This document shows, piece after piece, positions 1 through 6,313 of a stretch of 20,022 bases of DNA. Below the pieces are notes generated by a model. The model saw nothing but the letters and a program-made list of their open reading frames with translations, did not search any database and was not told where the DNA came from. Positions within the stretch are counted from its first letter, which is position 1. Every line of letters begins with the position of its first letter. Both the position numbers and the translations under genes were made by a program. This stretch comes from UBA724 sp964008075 (lineage in GTDB: Bacteria; Bacteroidota; Bacteroidia; Flavobacteriales; Flavobacteriaceae). Location: assembly GCA_964008075.1 (NCBI GenBank), contig CAXGAP010000023.1, positions 1-20,022 of the forward strand, given 5' to 3'.

Positions 1-41
1 TCCTGTGCTAAACATTGTTTTATTTTAGGCAAAACAAAAAT

Positions 42-425
42 ATGAAGAATAAACTATACGCAGTCACTGCATTTCACAAAGCATTTGGATTAGGGGTCAA
101 TAACTCACCTACAACAGAAATAGATGAGGCAACCATGCGTTTGCGTTTTTCGTTAATGGATGAGGAAAACAAAGAATACCTTGACGCTATGAAAAACAAG
201 GATCTAATCGAGGTGGCAGATGCTTTGGGGGATATGCTATACATTCTTTGTGGAACCATAATCACCCATGGTATGCAGGATGTGATTGATGAGGTATTTG
301 AAGAAATTCAACGCAGTAATATGAGTAAGCTTGGCAGTGATGGAAAACCAATATACAGAGATGATGGAAAAGTTTTGAAAGGCCCAAACTACTTTCAGCC
401 AGATATTGCAAAAATTCTAAAGTAA
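42..425 (+). CDS. MazG-like nucleotide pyrophosphohydrolase
   Basis: This 127-residue protein belongs to the all-alpha MazG / phosphoribosyl-ATP pyrophosphohydrolase-like superfamily, which hydrolyses nucleoside triphosphates or similar compounds to the monophosphate plus pyrophosphate. The metal-binding acidic pattern is visible: E41, E42 and E45 in the MDEENKEY segment, then E57, D60 and D64 in EVADALGDMLYIL. The C-terminal part, RSNMSKLGSDGKPIYRDDGK followed by a GPNYFQPDI-like end, is typical of the single-domain branch of the family. The substrate cannot be read from the sequence. The ATG at 42 is chosen over an in-frame TTG at 15 because the family fold begins there. A near-consensus -7 box, TATTTTAG at 21-28, lies just upstream. 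The gene ends in tandem stops (TAATAG) four bases from the convergent ilvE stop. Confidence 0.87.
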   Translation: MKNKLYAVTAFHKAFGLGVNNSPTTEIDEATMRLRFSLMDEENKEYLDAMKNKDLIEVADALGDMLYILCGTIITHGMQDVIDEVFEEIQRSNMSKLGSDGKPIYRDDGKVLKGPNYFQPDIAKILK

Positions 426-429
426 TAGA

Positions 430-1476
430 TTAAACCTTCACGCGCCACCCATAAGGATCGTCAGTGATATTATACTGTATTGAAGTCAAATCAGTTTTCA
501 ATGCCAATGCCAATGCTTCAGTAGGTGCTCCTACGTAATAGTCTTTACCTTTATAGCCAAAGCCATGGATCGGCAAAACAACAACTGCTGTTCCACTTCC
601 AAAAATTTCTCGTAAGGTCTTGTTTTCAGCAGCTTCGATCAATTCGGCAACAGTCAATTGGCGCGTTTCGACCTCTATCCCTCGATCTTTTGCCAATTCA
701 ATCACACTTTTTCGTGTAACACCATCCAAAATACTGTCCGAAGTAGGTGCAGTAATCAGCTTATCTCCAATATAAAAAAACAGGTTCATCGTTCCAGCTT
801 CCTCAATATATTGATGTGTCGCTGCGTCAGTCCAAATGATTTGTTGATACCCTTCATCCATCGCCAGTTTGGTTGGATAAAACTGACCAGCATAATTTCC
901 AGCTGCTTTGGCATATCCAGTACCTCCCTGTGCCGCACGACTAAACTGATCAGCAATTTTAACACGTACTTCACTGTGATTGTAATAGCTTGAAACAGGA
1001 GTGCAGATAATCAGTAATCGATACTGTTTGGCAGGGGATGCCTGTACGCATGGCTCACTTGCAAATACAAAAGGTCTGACGTATAGTGAATTGCCAGTAC
1101 CAGGCTGAATCCAATCTCTTTCCAAATCGATGAGTTTATGTAAACCCTCAATAAACAATTTTTCTTGAAACTGTGGAATTGCCAAACGTTCGGCAGATTT
1201 GTTTAGACGTTTGATGTTCTGATCAGGACGAAATAAAAACACATCCCCCTTGTCATCTTTGTAGGCTTTCATACCTTCAAAGATTGCTTGTCCATAGTGC
1301 AATGCACTTGCAGAGGGGTCGATCTGCAGTGGTGCATAGGGAACAATTTCTGGTTCTCCCCAACTGCCATTCGCATAATCGCAAACAAACATGTGATCAG
1401 AAAAGGTAGAACCAAAGTCCAAGTTATCGAAATCAACAGTGCCAAGTTTTGATTTTTCGATAGGGCGTATGTTCAT
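430..1476 (-). CDS. ilvE: branched-chain amino acid aminotransferase
   Basis: This 348-residue fold-type IV PLP aminotransferase interconverts leucine, isoleucine and valine with their 2-oxo acids, using 2-oxoglutarate/glutamate, in the cytoplasm. The Schiff-base lysine is K190 in GGTGYAKAAGNYAG. The YIEEAGTMNLFF block (residues 223-234) and the GQAIFEGMKAY block (62-72) match the BCAT branch that includes the mammalian enzymes, which is longer than the E. coli type of about 309 residues. The length is normal for that branch. The gene is single, facing away from the epimerase-like gene at 1554 and convergent with the pyrophosphohydrolase gene. A perfect -7 box, TAATTTTG, lies 20 bases upstream of the ATG, implying a leader of about 15 nt. 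No leader peptide or attenuator is visible. Confidence 0.95.
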   Translation of the reverse strand: MNIRPIEKSKLGTVDFDNLDFGSTFSDHMFVCDYANGSWGEPEIVPYAPLQIDPSASALHYGQAIFEGMKAYKDDKGDVFLFRPDQNIKRLNKSAERLAIPQFQEKLFIEGLHKLIDLERDWIQPGTGNSLYVRPFVFASEPCVQASPAKQYRLLIICTPVSSYYNHSEVRVKIADQFSRAAQGGTGYAKAAGNYAGQFYPTKLAMDEGYQQIIWTDAATHQYIEEAGTMNLFFYIGDKLITAPTSDSILDGVTRKSVIELAKDRGIEVETRQLTVAELIEAAENKTLREIFGSGTAVVVLPIHGFGYKGKDYYVGAPTEALALALKTDLTSIQYNITDDPYGWRVKV

Positions 1477-1495
1477 TGTTTAAATAATTTAATAA

Positions 1496-1503
1496 CAAAA
1501 TTA
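1496..1503 (-). promoter_or_regulatory. candidate -7 promoter box of ilvE
   Basis: On the minus strand this reads TAATTTTG, an exact match to the Bacteroidota -7 consensus TAnnTTTG. The -33 region is weak: a TTTTC at 1524-1520 stands where TTTG or TTG would be expected. The final G is 20 bases from the ilvE ATG, the same distance as at secA and the DUF2795 gene. The call rests on motif and position only. Confidence 0.45.
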
Positions 1504-1553
1504 CAAAAAGTTGTAAATTGAAAATCATTGCTTTTTAATTTTTGTAAAAAAAT

Positions 1554-2465
1554 ATGAGGATTCTTATCACTGGTGCTTCAGGGTTAATTGGTACCCAGCT
1601 GTGTAACCATTTATTGTCAAAAGGGCACTACCTTCACATTTTAACAACAAGATTTCCTTGGCAAGTCGAGAATGAACAAACACAAATTTTCCGATGGTCT
1701 CCCCAAAATAATGAAATCGATAGTAGGGCTTTAGAAGGGGTTGACGCTGTTATTAACCTTGCTGGCGCTAAAATCAACCAACGTTGGACAACAAAAAGTA
1801 AAGCAGCAATTTTAAAAAGTCGAACAGAATCTACGAGAATGTTGTTTGATGCCATTCTAAAAACCCAACGAGAAGTGTATGTCATCAATGCTTCAGCTAT
1901 TGGGATATACAGAAGTGACTTCAATAAGCAATACACTGAATCGGACAAAGTCTTTTCTGATGCTTTTGATGGTGTTGTTGTTCGTCAATGGGAGGAGGAA
2001 GCCAAACAGTTTGAAAAACTGTCTTGTCACACAACCATCTTGCGCATTGGGCTAGTGCTTTCCAACGTAGGAGGTGTATTTATTCCACTGTCAACACCCA
2101 CTCGATTGGGTTTGGGCGCATGGTTTGGAAATGGTCAACAATGGCAATCATGGATTCATATCGACGATTTAGTTGGGGTGATTGATTACTGTTTGCAGCA
2201 TCAATTGGTAGGTTTTGTGAACGCCACTGCTCCCAACCCTGTTCGACAACGAGATTTGATTCGAGCAATAGCCAAGGTAGCAGGTGCGCCACAGTTTTTG
2301 CCTGGATTACCAAAAGTTGTGATGTCCTTTTTTTTGGGAGAAATGCACAAATTGGTGTTTGATAGTGTTTATGCAAAACCACAGCAGCTGTTGGACAGTC
2401 ATTATCAATATAAATTTTCTGATATCACTTCTTGTGTCACAGATTTATTGCAAAAGAAAAAATGA
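1554..2465 (+). CDS. TIGR01777 family epimerase-like oxidoreductase
   Basis: This 303-residue protein of the extended short-chain dehydrogenase superfamily belongs to the TIGR01777 branch (YfcH / SulA-like), whose substrates are unknown. The N-terminal dinucleotide-binding loop GASGLIG occupies residues 7-13. A VINLAGAKIN block follows near residue 66, then the family's NASAIGIY segment around residues 112-119. The C-terminal part, from about residue 240, resembles the DUF1731 domain that ends this family (the PKVVMSFFLGEMHKLVFDS stretch). The length is normal. The start is the first ATG, only 77 bases from the divergent ilvE start. A TAATTTTTG stretch at 1536-1544 resembles a -7 box with one extra T, but lies so close to the ATG that it would give an almost leaderless mRNA. 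The family is clear; the reaction is not. Confidence 0.9.
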   Translation: MRILITGASGLIGTQLCNHLLSKGHYLHILTTRFPWQVENEQTQIFRWSPQNNEIDSRALEGVDAVINLAGAKINQRWTTKSKAAILKSRTESTRMLFDAILKTQREVYVINASAIGIYRSDFNKQYTESDKVFSDAFDGVVVRQWEEEAKQFEKLSCHTTILRIGLVLSNVGGVFIPLSTPTRLGLGAWFGNGQQWQSWIHIDDLVGVIDYCLQHQLVGFVNATAPNPVRQRDLIRAIAKVAGAPQFLPGLPKVVMSFFLGEMHKLVFDSVYAKPQQLLDSHYQYKFSDITSCVTDLLQKKK

Positions 2466-2472
2466 ATTGGTG

Positions 2473-2519
2473 TCAAATTGGCAGAAGTCCACTTTTGGCG
2501 TTACTTTTGCCAATTTTGA
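2473..2519. promoter_or_regulatory. long dyad overlapping the grpE promoter
   Basis: The left arm TCAAATTGGCAGAAGT (2473-2488) pairs with the right arm ACTTTTGCCAATTTTGA (2503-2519). This gives 16 pairs, including one G-T pair at 2484/2507 and one bulged T at 2517. Inside the 14-base loop, CCA (2489-2491) can pair with TGG (2496-2498). The left arm contains the putative -33 TTG (2478-2480) and the right arm contains nearly all of the -7 box (2502-2509). No T-tract follows, so it is a poor intrinsic terminator for the upstream gene. It could be an operator or an unusual 3' end. It is not the CIRCE heat-shock element (TTAGCACTC-N9-GAGTGCTAA). Confidence 0.6.
2478..2509 (+). promoter_or_regulatory. 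candidate grpE-dnaJ promoter
   Basis: A TTG at 2478-2480 is followed after 21 bases by TACTTTTG at 2502-2509, an exact match to TAnnTTTG with spacing in the range reported for Bacteroidota. Transcription would begin near 2513-2514, about 21 nt before the grpE ATG. The start site would then fall inside the right arm of the dyad, so the full hairpin could not form in the grpE mRNA and any control by it would act at the DNA level. Confidence 0.5.
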
Positions 2520-2534
2520 TATAAAAATTAAATA

Positions 2535-3056
2535 ATGTCGAAAAGCAATTTTGAAAAGAGCAAAAAAAGTACTGCCAAGAAGAAATTGAAGCAGGATGAT
2601 CTTCAAGCCAAAATCGATGAATTAACATCTAGTTTTGAGAAGGAGAAAGATCAGTTTTTACGATTGTTTGCTGAGTTTGAAAATTATAAAAAGCGCACCT
2701 CTAAGGAGCGTTTGGAGCTTTTCAAAACAGCTTCACAGGAGCTTATCACTGCACTATTACCTGTTCTTGACGACTTTGAAAGAGCCTTAGCTGAAATGAA
2801 AAAATCGGAAGAGAATGATCAATTTCAGGGGGTTGAATTGATTTATAATAAACTCTCTGACACTTTACAATATCAAGGCTTGACCAAAATGGAAGTCAAC
2901 AAGGGAGATGGTTTTGACGCAGAATTGCATGAGGCCATCACCCAAATACCAGCACCTGAAGAAAAGCTAAAAGGAAAGGTTACCGAGGTGGTTGGAACAG
3001 GATATAAGCTTGGAGAAAAAATTATTCGCTACCCCAAAGTAGTTGTAGGAAATTAA
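2535..3056 (+). CDS. grpE: GrpE, nucleotide exchange factor of DnaK
   Basis: This 173-residue protein is GrpE, the dimeric cytoplasmic factor that releases ADP from DnaK. Residues 1-25 are Lys/Ser rich and probably disordered. A long helical, coiled-coil-forming segment follows, with the family motif RLFAEFENYKKRTSKER at about 43-60 and the LPVLDDFERAL block near 73-84. The C-terminal beta domain carries HEAITQIPAPEEK and the diagnostic VVGTGYKLGEKIIRYPKVVV ending. The length is normal. It is the first gene of a two-gene operon with dnaJ, 16 bases apart. dnaK is not in the window. An exact -7 box and a long dyad lie directly upstream, suggesting regulated expression. Confidence 0.96.
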   Translation: MSKSNFEKSKKSTAKKKLKQDDLQAKIDELTSSFEKEKDQFLRLFAEFENYKKRTSKERLELFKTASQELITALLPVLDDFERALAEMKKSEENDQFQGVELIYNKLSDTLQYQGLTKMEVNKGDGFDAELHEAITQIPAPEEKLKGKVTEVVGTGYKLGEKIIRYPKVVVGN

Positions 3057-3072
3057 TGTCAATTACAATCTG

Positions 3073-4182
3073 ATGAAAGAAGATTATTACGAAATTCTAG
3101 GGGTTTCTAAGTCGGCTTCGGGAAGCGAAATCAAAAAAGCATATCGCAAAAAGGCTCTTCAATTTCACCCAGACAAAAACCCAGGTGATGCCAACGCTGA
3201 GCAACAATTTAAGAAGGCAGCAGAGGCTTATGAAATTCTCAGTGACCAACAAAAACGGCAGCAATACGATCAATTTGGACATGCTGCTTTTGAGGGTAAT
3301 CAAGGCTTTGGTGGCGGAGGTATGAACATGGAAGATATTTTCAGTCAATTTGGAGATATTTTTGGAAGTGCTTTTGGTGGTGGCTTCGGCAGCTTTGCTG
3401 GTGGTGGCAGACGAACAGCCAAGGGAACAAATCTTCGTGTGCGTGTGAAGTTAACAATTGAAGAACTGGTCTTGGGTGTAGAAAAGAAAATCAAAGTCAA
3501 GCGAAAAGTACAAGCTTCAGAAGCAAGATTTTCAACTTGCGGAAATTGTGGGGGTTCTGGCGAAGTGATGCGAGTCACGAACACTGTTTTAGGCCGGATG
3601 CAAACTGCATCGACCTGTTCTGCTTGTGGGGGTTCTGGGCAGTCACTAGTCAATCGACCACCTGGTTCAGACGCAAATGGACTCATTGCCAAAGAAGAGT
3701 TGGTTTCAGTTAATATCCCCGCGGGTGTGGAGGATGGCATGCAACTCAAAATGTCTGGAAAAGGGAATGATGTGCCAGGCAATGGTATCTCCGGCGATTT
3801 AATCATTTTGATTCAGGTTCAACCACATAAATCACTCAGTAGAGAAGGGGATAATCTTCACATGGACCTATATGTTAGTTTGCCAGAAGCTATATTAGGG
3901 GCTTCCAAAGAAATTGATACTGTTCAAGGTCCAGTTCGCATTCGTTTGGAAGCTGGGATACAGTCTGGAAAAATTTTACGCCTAAAAGGAAAAGGAATCC
4001 CAAGTTTAAATGGCTATGGAAAAGGAGACCTGCTCGTCCATGTCAATGTTTGGACTCCACAACACTTATCTAAGGAACAAAAACAATTTTTTGAATCTAT
4101 GCTTGATGATGAACACTTTGTTCCTGAACCCAAAAAAGGAGATAAATCTTTTTTTGACCGGGTAAAAGATATGTTTTCTTAA
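3073..4182 (+). CDS. dnaJ: DnaJ co-chaperone with one zinc centre
   Basis: This 369-residue Hsp40 stimulates the DnaK ATPase and delivers unfolded clients. The J domain spans residues 1-70, with HPD at 32-34 and YDQFG at its end. A Gly/Phe-rich linker spans about 75-113 and contains the short MNMEDIFSQFGDIFG segment. The client-binding beta domains run from about 118 to 340. Only two CxxCxGxG repeats are present, at C156/C159 and C182/C185, against four in E. coli DnaJ. Their spacing and flanks align with repeats 2 and 3, which form zinc site II; repeats 1 and 4 are replaced by cysteine-free sequence. From memory, this reduced form is shared by other flavobacterial DnaJ proteins, so it is not a local truncation. 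The C-terminal FFDRVKDMFS tail is also typical of the order. Confidence 0.95.
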   Translation: MKEDYYEILGVSKSASGSEIKKAYRKKALQFHPDKNPGDANAEQQFKKAAEAYEILSDQQKRQQYDQFGHAAFEGNQGFGGGGMNMEDIFSQFGDIFGSAFGGGFGSFAGGGRRTAKGTNLRVRVKLTIEELVLGVEKKIKVKRKVQASEARFSTCGNCGGSGEVMRVTNTVLGRMQTASTCSACGGSGQSLVNRPPGSDANGLIAKEELVSVNIPAGVEDGMQLKMSGKGNDVPGNGISGDLIILIQVQPHKSLSREGDNLHMDLYVSLPEAILGASKEIDTVQGPVRIRLEAGIQSGKILRLKGKGIPSLNGYGKGDLLVHVNVWTPQHLSKEQKQFFESMLDDEHFVPEPKKGDKSFFDRVKDMFS

Positions 4183-4212
4183 AAAAAAAATCGTTCGAAA
4201 TAAAATTTGTAG

Positions 4213-4220
4213 TATATTTG
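4213..4220 (+). promoter_or_regulatory. candidate -7 promoter box after dnaJ
   Basis: TATATTTG matches the Bacteroidota -7 consensus TAnnTTTG exactly. The -33 position has only TTCG (4194-4197). Transcription from it would start near 4224-4225, at the left edge of the palindrome, about 110 nt before the mscS ATG, and would have to pass the terminator at 4274-4310. It could serve the mscS operon with an attenuating leader, or a short RNA ending at the terminator. Confidence 0.4.
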
Positions 4221-4224
4221 ATCC

Positions 4225-4246
4225 AACTATGGATTAATCTATAGTT
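4225..4246. repeat. 22-bp near-perfect palindrome
   Basis: The arms AACTATGGATT and AATCTATAGTT meet at 4235/4236. Ten of eleven pairs are perfect and the eleventh (4231/4240) is G-T. It lies four bases downstream of the TATATTTG box. In RNA it would form an AU-rich stem followed by a loosely U-rich stretch (4247-4260). It could be an operator at the transcription start or a weak first terminator of dnaJ. Nothing in the sequence decides between these. Confidence 0.55.
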
Positions 4247-4273
4247 AATTTTTCTTTTTCATAGCAATTTTTT

Positions 4274-4310
4274 CCCATCCTTAATATCTATTAAGGGTGG
4301 GTTTTAATTT
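4274..4310 (+). terminator. intrinsic terminator after grpE-dnaJ
   Basis: The arms CCCATCCTTAA (4274-4284) and TTAAGGGTGGG (4291-4301) form an 11-bp stem with one G-T pair (4278/4297) and a 6-base loop, TATCTA. TTTTAATTT follows immediately (4302-4310). The GC-rich stem base next to a T-tract is the standard rho-independent form. It lies 91 bases past the dnaJ stop and 25 bases before the mscS start, so it ends either dnaJ transcripts or transcripts starting near 4225. Confidence 0.75.
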
Positions 4311-4334
4311 GTAATCATTTTGTACTTTAGATGA

Positions 4335-5150
4335 ATGGAAAAACTTGTTGATTTCCTTACCAAAAACCTCTCGTTTGGTGGCTTGAGCTTTAACATCAGG
4401 CTTTTCCTTATTTTCCTTATCGTTTTTTTCGCTGCACGATTTATTCTTCGCCTATTTCAAAGAATTGTTTCTCGAAATTTCACAGACGAGCGAAAGGGCA
4501 AGTTTAAGCCCATTTTTGGTTTTCTAAATTACAGCATCTATACCATTATTATTCTTTTAGCTCTGCAAAACATGGGTGTTGAACTTACAGCAATATTTGC
4601 AGCCTCTGCTGCACTGTTGGTGGGGATTGGGTTTGCACTTCAAACCTTTTTTCAAGACATCATTTCAGGGATTTTTATTTTGATCGATCAATCTGTTCAT
4701 GTTGGCGATATCATTGAAGTTGATGGTAAGGTGGGTAAAGTCGAAAACATCACCCTCCGAACCACCCGAGCAGTAACAATAGACAACAAAGTACTTGTTA
4801 TTCCAAACCATTTATATCTGACCAACACCTTATATAATTGGACTGAAAACGGCAAAATCACTAGAGAGCGTGTTGCTGTTGGGGTCGCTTATGGGTCAGA
4901 TGTGAAGTTGGTTACCAAAATCTTATTGGATATCGCTAATGAGCACAACTCCATCCTAAAGTCACCAGCCCCTACAGTTTTATTTCAAAATTTTGGTGAA
5001 AGCAGCCTTGACTTTGAAATTGCCTTTTCGTTGAAAAATAGTTTCAAAGCTGTTCCGATTCAAAGCGATATACGATTCTCGATTTATGATTCTTTCGAAA
5101 AGCACAACATCGAAATCCCATTCCCACAACGCGTCGTTTATTCCAAATAG
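4335..5150 (+). CDS. MscS-family mechanosensitive channel
   Basis: This 271-residue inner-membrane protein is a small-conductance mechanosensitive channel of the MscS type, opening under membrane tension to release solutes after osmotic downshock. Three hydrophobic segments are visible, at about 22-40, 62-80 and 84-118. The third is the pore-lining helix with the Gly/Ala-rich AALLVGIGFALQTFFQD stretch. The beta domain follows with VHVGDIIEVDGKVGKVENI (about 121-139) and the VIPNHLYLTNTLYNW segment. The C-terminal alpha-beta domain is complete. The length is close to E. coli MscS (286 residues). It is the first gene of a six-gene plus-strand run, ending one base before the response regulator start. 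The leader of about 110 nt from a possible upstream promoter contains the terminator. Confidence 0.92.
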   Translation: MEKLVDFLTKNLSFGGLSFNIRLFLIFLIVFFAARFILRLFQRIVSRNFTDERKGKFKPIFGFLNYSIYTIIILLALQNMGVELTAIFAASAALLVGIGFALQTFFQDIISGIFILIDQSVHVGDIIEVDGKVGKVENITLRTTRAVTIDNKVLVIPNHLYLTNTLYNWTENGKITRERVAVGVAYGSDVKLVTKILLDIANEHNSILKSPAPTVLFQNFGESSLDFEIAFSLKNSFKAVPIQSDIRFSIYDSFEKHNIEIPFPQRVVYSK

Positions 5151-5151
5151 T

Positions 5152-6300
5152 ATGTCTAAAATTTTATTAATCGAGGATGAGGATAGCATCCGACGCGTGT
5201 TGAAAAAAGTTTTGTTAGAAGATAATGAATCCTATCAATTTCTTGAAGCTAAAGATGGTCAAGATGGTGTTTCGCTGATCAAAAACCAATTGTTTGATCT
5301 CATCATTTGTGATATTAAAATGCCAAAGAAAGATGGGATTGAAGTATTGGATTTTAGTCTTAAACATAACCCGTCAACACCTGTGGTTATGATATCAGGA
5401 CATGGTAATCTTGAAACAGCTGTCAAGGCCATGAGAATGGGAGCCTTTGATTACATATCAAAACCCCCAGACCTCAACCATTTATTGTCAACAGTCAGAA
5501 GTGCATTGCAACCCAAGGCCCAACCAACTTTTGTCAAAAAGGGGGTAAAAAAGCAGCGTCTATCGTCACAAATGGTGGGTGAGTCAAAAGCCATTATGAA
5601 GATTTACAATCTGATTGCTAAGGTTGCTCCAACACAAGCGCGTGTATTGGTACAAGGTCCAAATGGGAGTGGCAAGGAGTTGGTGGCCGATGCTATTCAC
5701 AAACAAAGTCTTCGTCAGAAAGGACCATTTGTCGAAGTGAATTGTGCTGCAATACCATCCGAACTGATTGAAAGCGAACTATTTGGTCATATGAAGGGTG
5801 CATTTACAGCGGCTCACAAAGACCGAAAAGGGAAATTTGAAATAGCTCATGGGGGTACACTTTTTTTAGATGAAATTGGTGATATGAGTCTTTCTGCTCA
5901 AGCCAAAGTGTTGCGTGCACTACAAGAGCACAAAATACAACGCGTAGGAAGTGATAAAGATATATCTGTTGATGTAAGAGTTGTTGCTGCGACCAACAAA
6001 AATTTGGCTGAAGAAATCAAAGCAAACCGTTTTCGAGAAGATTTGTTTCATCGCATTGCTGTCATCGAAATTCAAGTGCCTCCACTGAATGAAAGACGTG
6101 ACGATATCCCATTATTGATTGATCATTTTAAAGCACATTTAACGCCATATAAATCGATTGAAGATGAAGCAGTTCGCCTATTGACAGAGCTAGATTGGAC
6201 TGGAAACGTCAGGCAACTTCGCAATGTAGTTGAGCGTCTTCATATTTTATCGGATGATCCTATCGCAGCATCAGATGTCAAACAATATGTCAATCACTAA
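5152..6300 (+). CDS. sigma-54 activator-type response regulator, no HTH
   Basis: This 382-residue protein has an NtrC-like layout. The receiver domain spans about 1-120: acidic pocket E8/D9/E10/D11, phosphoacceptor D54 in ICDIKMPKKDG, S82 and K104. The AAA+ sigma-54 activator domain spans about 140-365: Walker A GPNGSGKE 169-176, Walker B GGTLFLDE 234-241, arginine-finger region FREDLFHR 294-301 and sensor II near GNVRQLRN 351-358. The loop that contacts sigma-54, normally GAFTGA, reads GAFTAA (216-221). The protein stops soon after the AAA+ domain, leaving no room for the usual Fis-type helix-turn-helix. Flavobacterial relatives I remember share that end. The ATG at 5152 is chosen because the receiver fold begins there; an in-frame upstream start would lie inside mscS. 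No sensor kinase is nearby. Its targets are unknown. Confidence 0.9.
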   Translation: MSKILLIEDEDSIRRVLKKVLLEDNESYQFLEAKDGQDGVSLIKNQLFDLIICDIKMPKKDGIEVLDFSLKHNPSTPVVMISGHGNLETAVKAMRMGAFDYISKPPDLNHLLSTVRSALQPKAQPTFVKKGVKKQRLSSQMVGESKAIMKIYNLIAKVAPTQARVLVQGPNGSGKELVADAIHKQSLRQKGPFVEVNCAAIPSELIESELFGHMKGAFTAAHKDRKGKFEIAHGGTLFLDEIGDMSLSAQAKVLRALQEHKIQRVGSDKDISVDVRVVAATNKNLAEEIKANRFREDLFHRIAVIEIQVPPLNERRDDIPLLIDHFKAHLTPYKSIEDEAVRLLTELDWTGNVRQLRNVVERLHILSDDPIAASDVKQYVNH

Positions 6301-6313
6301 ATCATATATCCCC

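Noticed and set aside
2473..2519. CIRCE/HrcA heat-shock operator upstream of grpE
   Set aside because: The inverted repeat present does not resemble TTAGCACTC-N9-GAGTGCTAA in sequence, arm length or spacing.
3345..3806. Antisense open frame of 153 codons inside dnaJ
   Set aside because: It lies fully opposite a well-conserved gene, has no family resemblance, and is rich in Pro/Ser as expected from the complement of Gly-rich coding sequence.
4225..4310. A tRNA or known riboswitch in the dnaJ-mscS gap
   Set aside because: There is no cloverleaf, T-loop or CCA end, and no riboswitch core motif I recognise. Two simple hairpins explain the structure.
6240..6313. A frameshifted Fis-type helix-turn-helix at the end of the response regulator
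   Set aside because: The 13 bases after the stop lead directly into the peptidase signal peptide. The overlapping frames before it encode no helix-turn-helix, so the short form is genuine.
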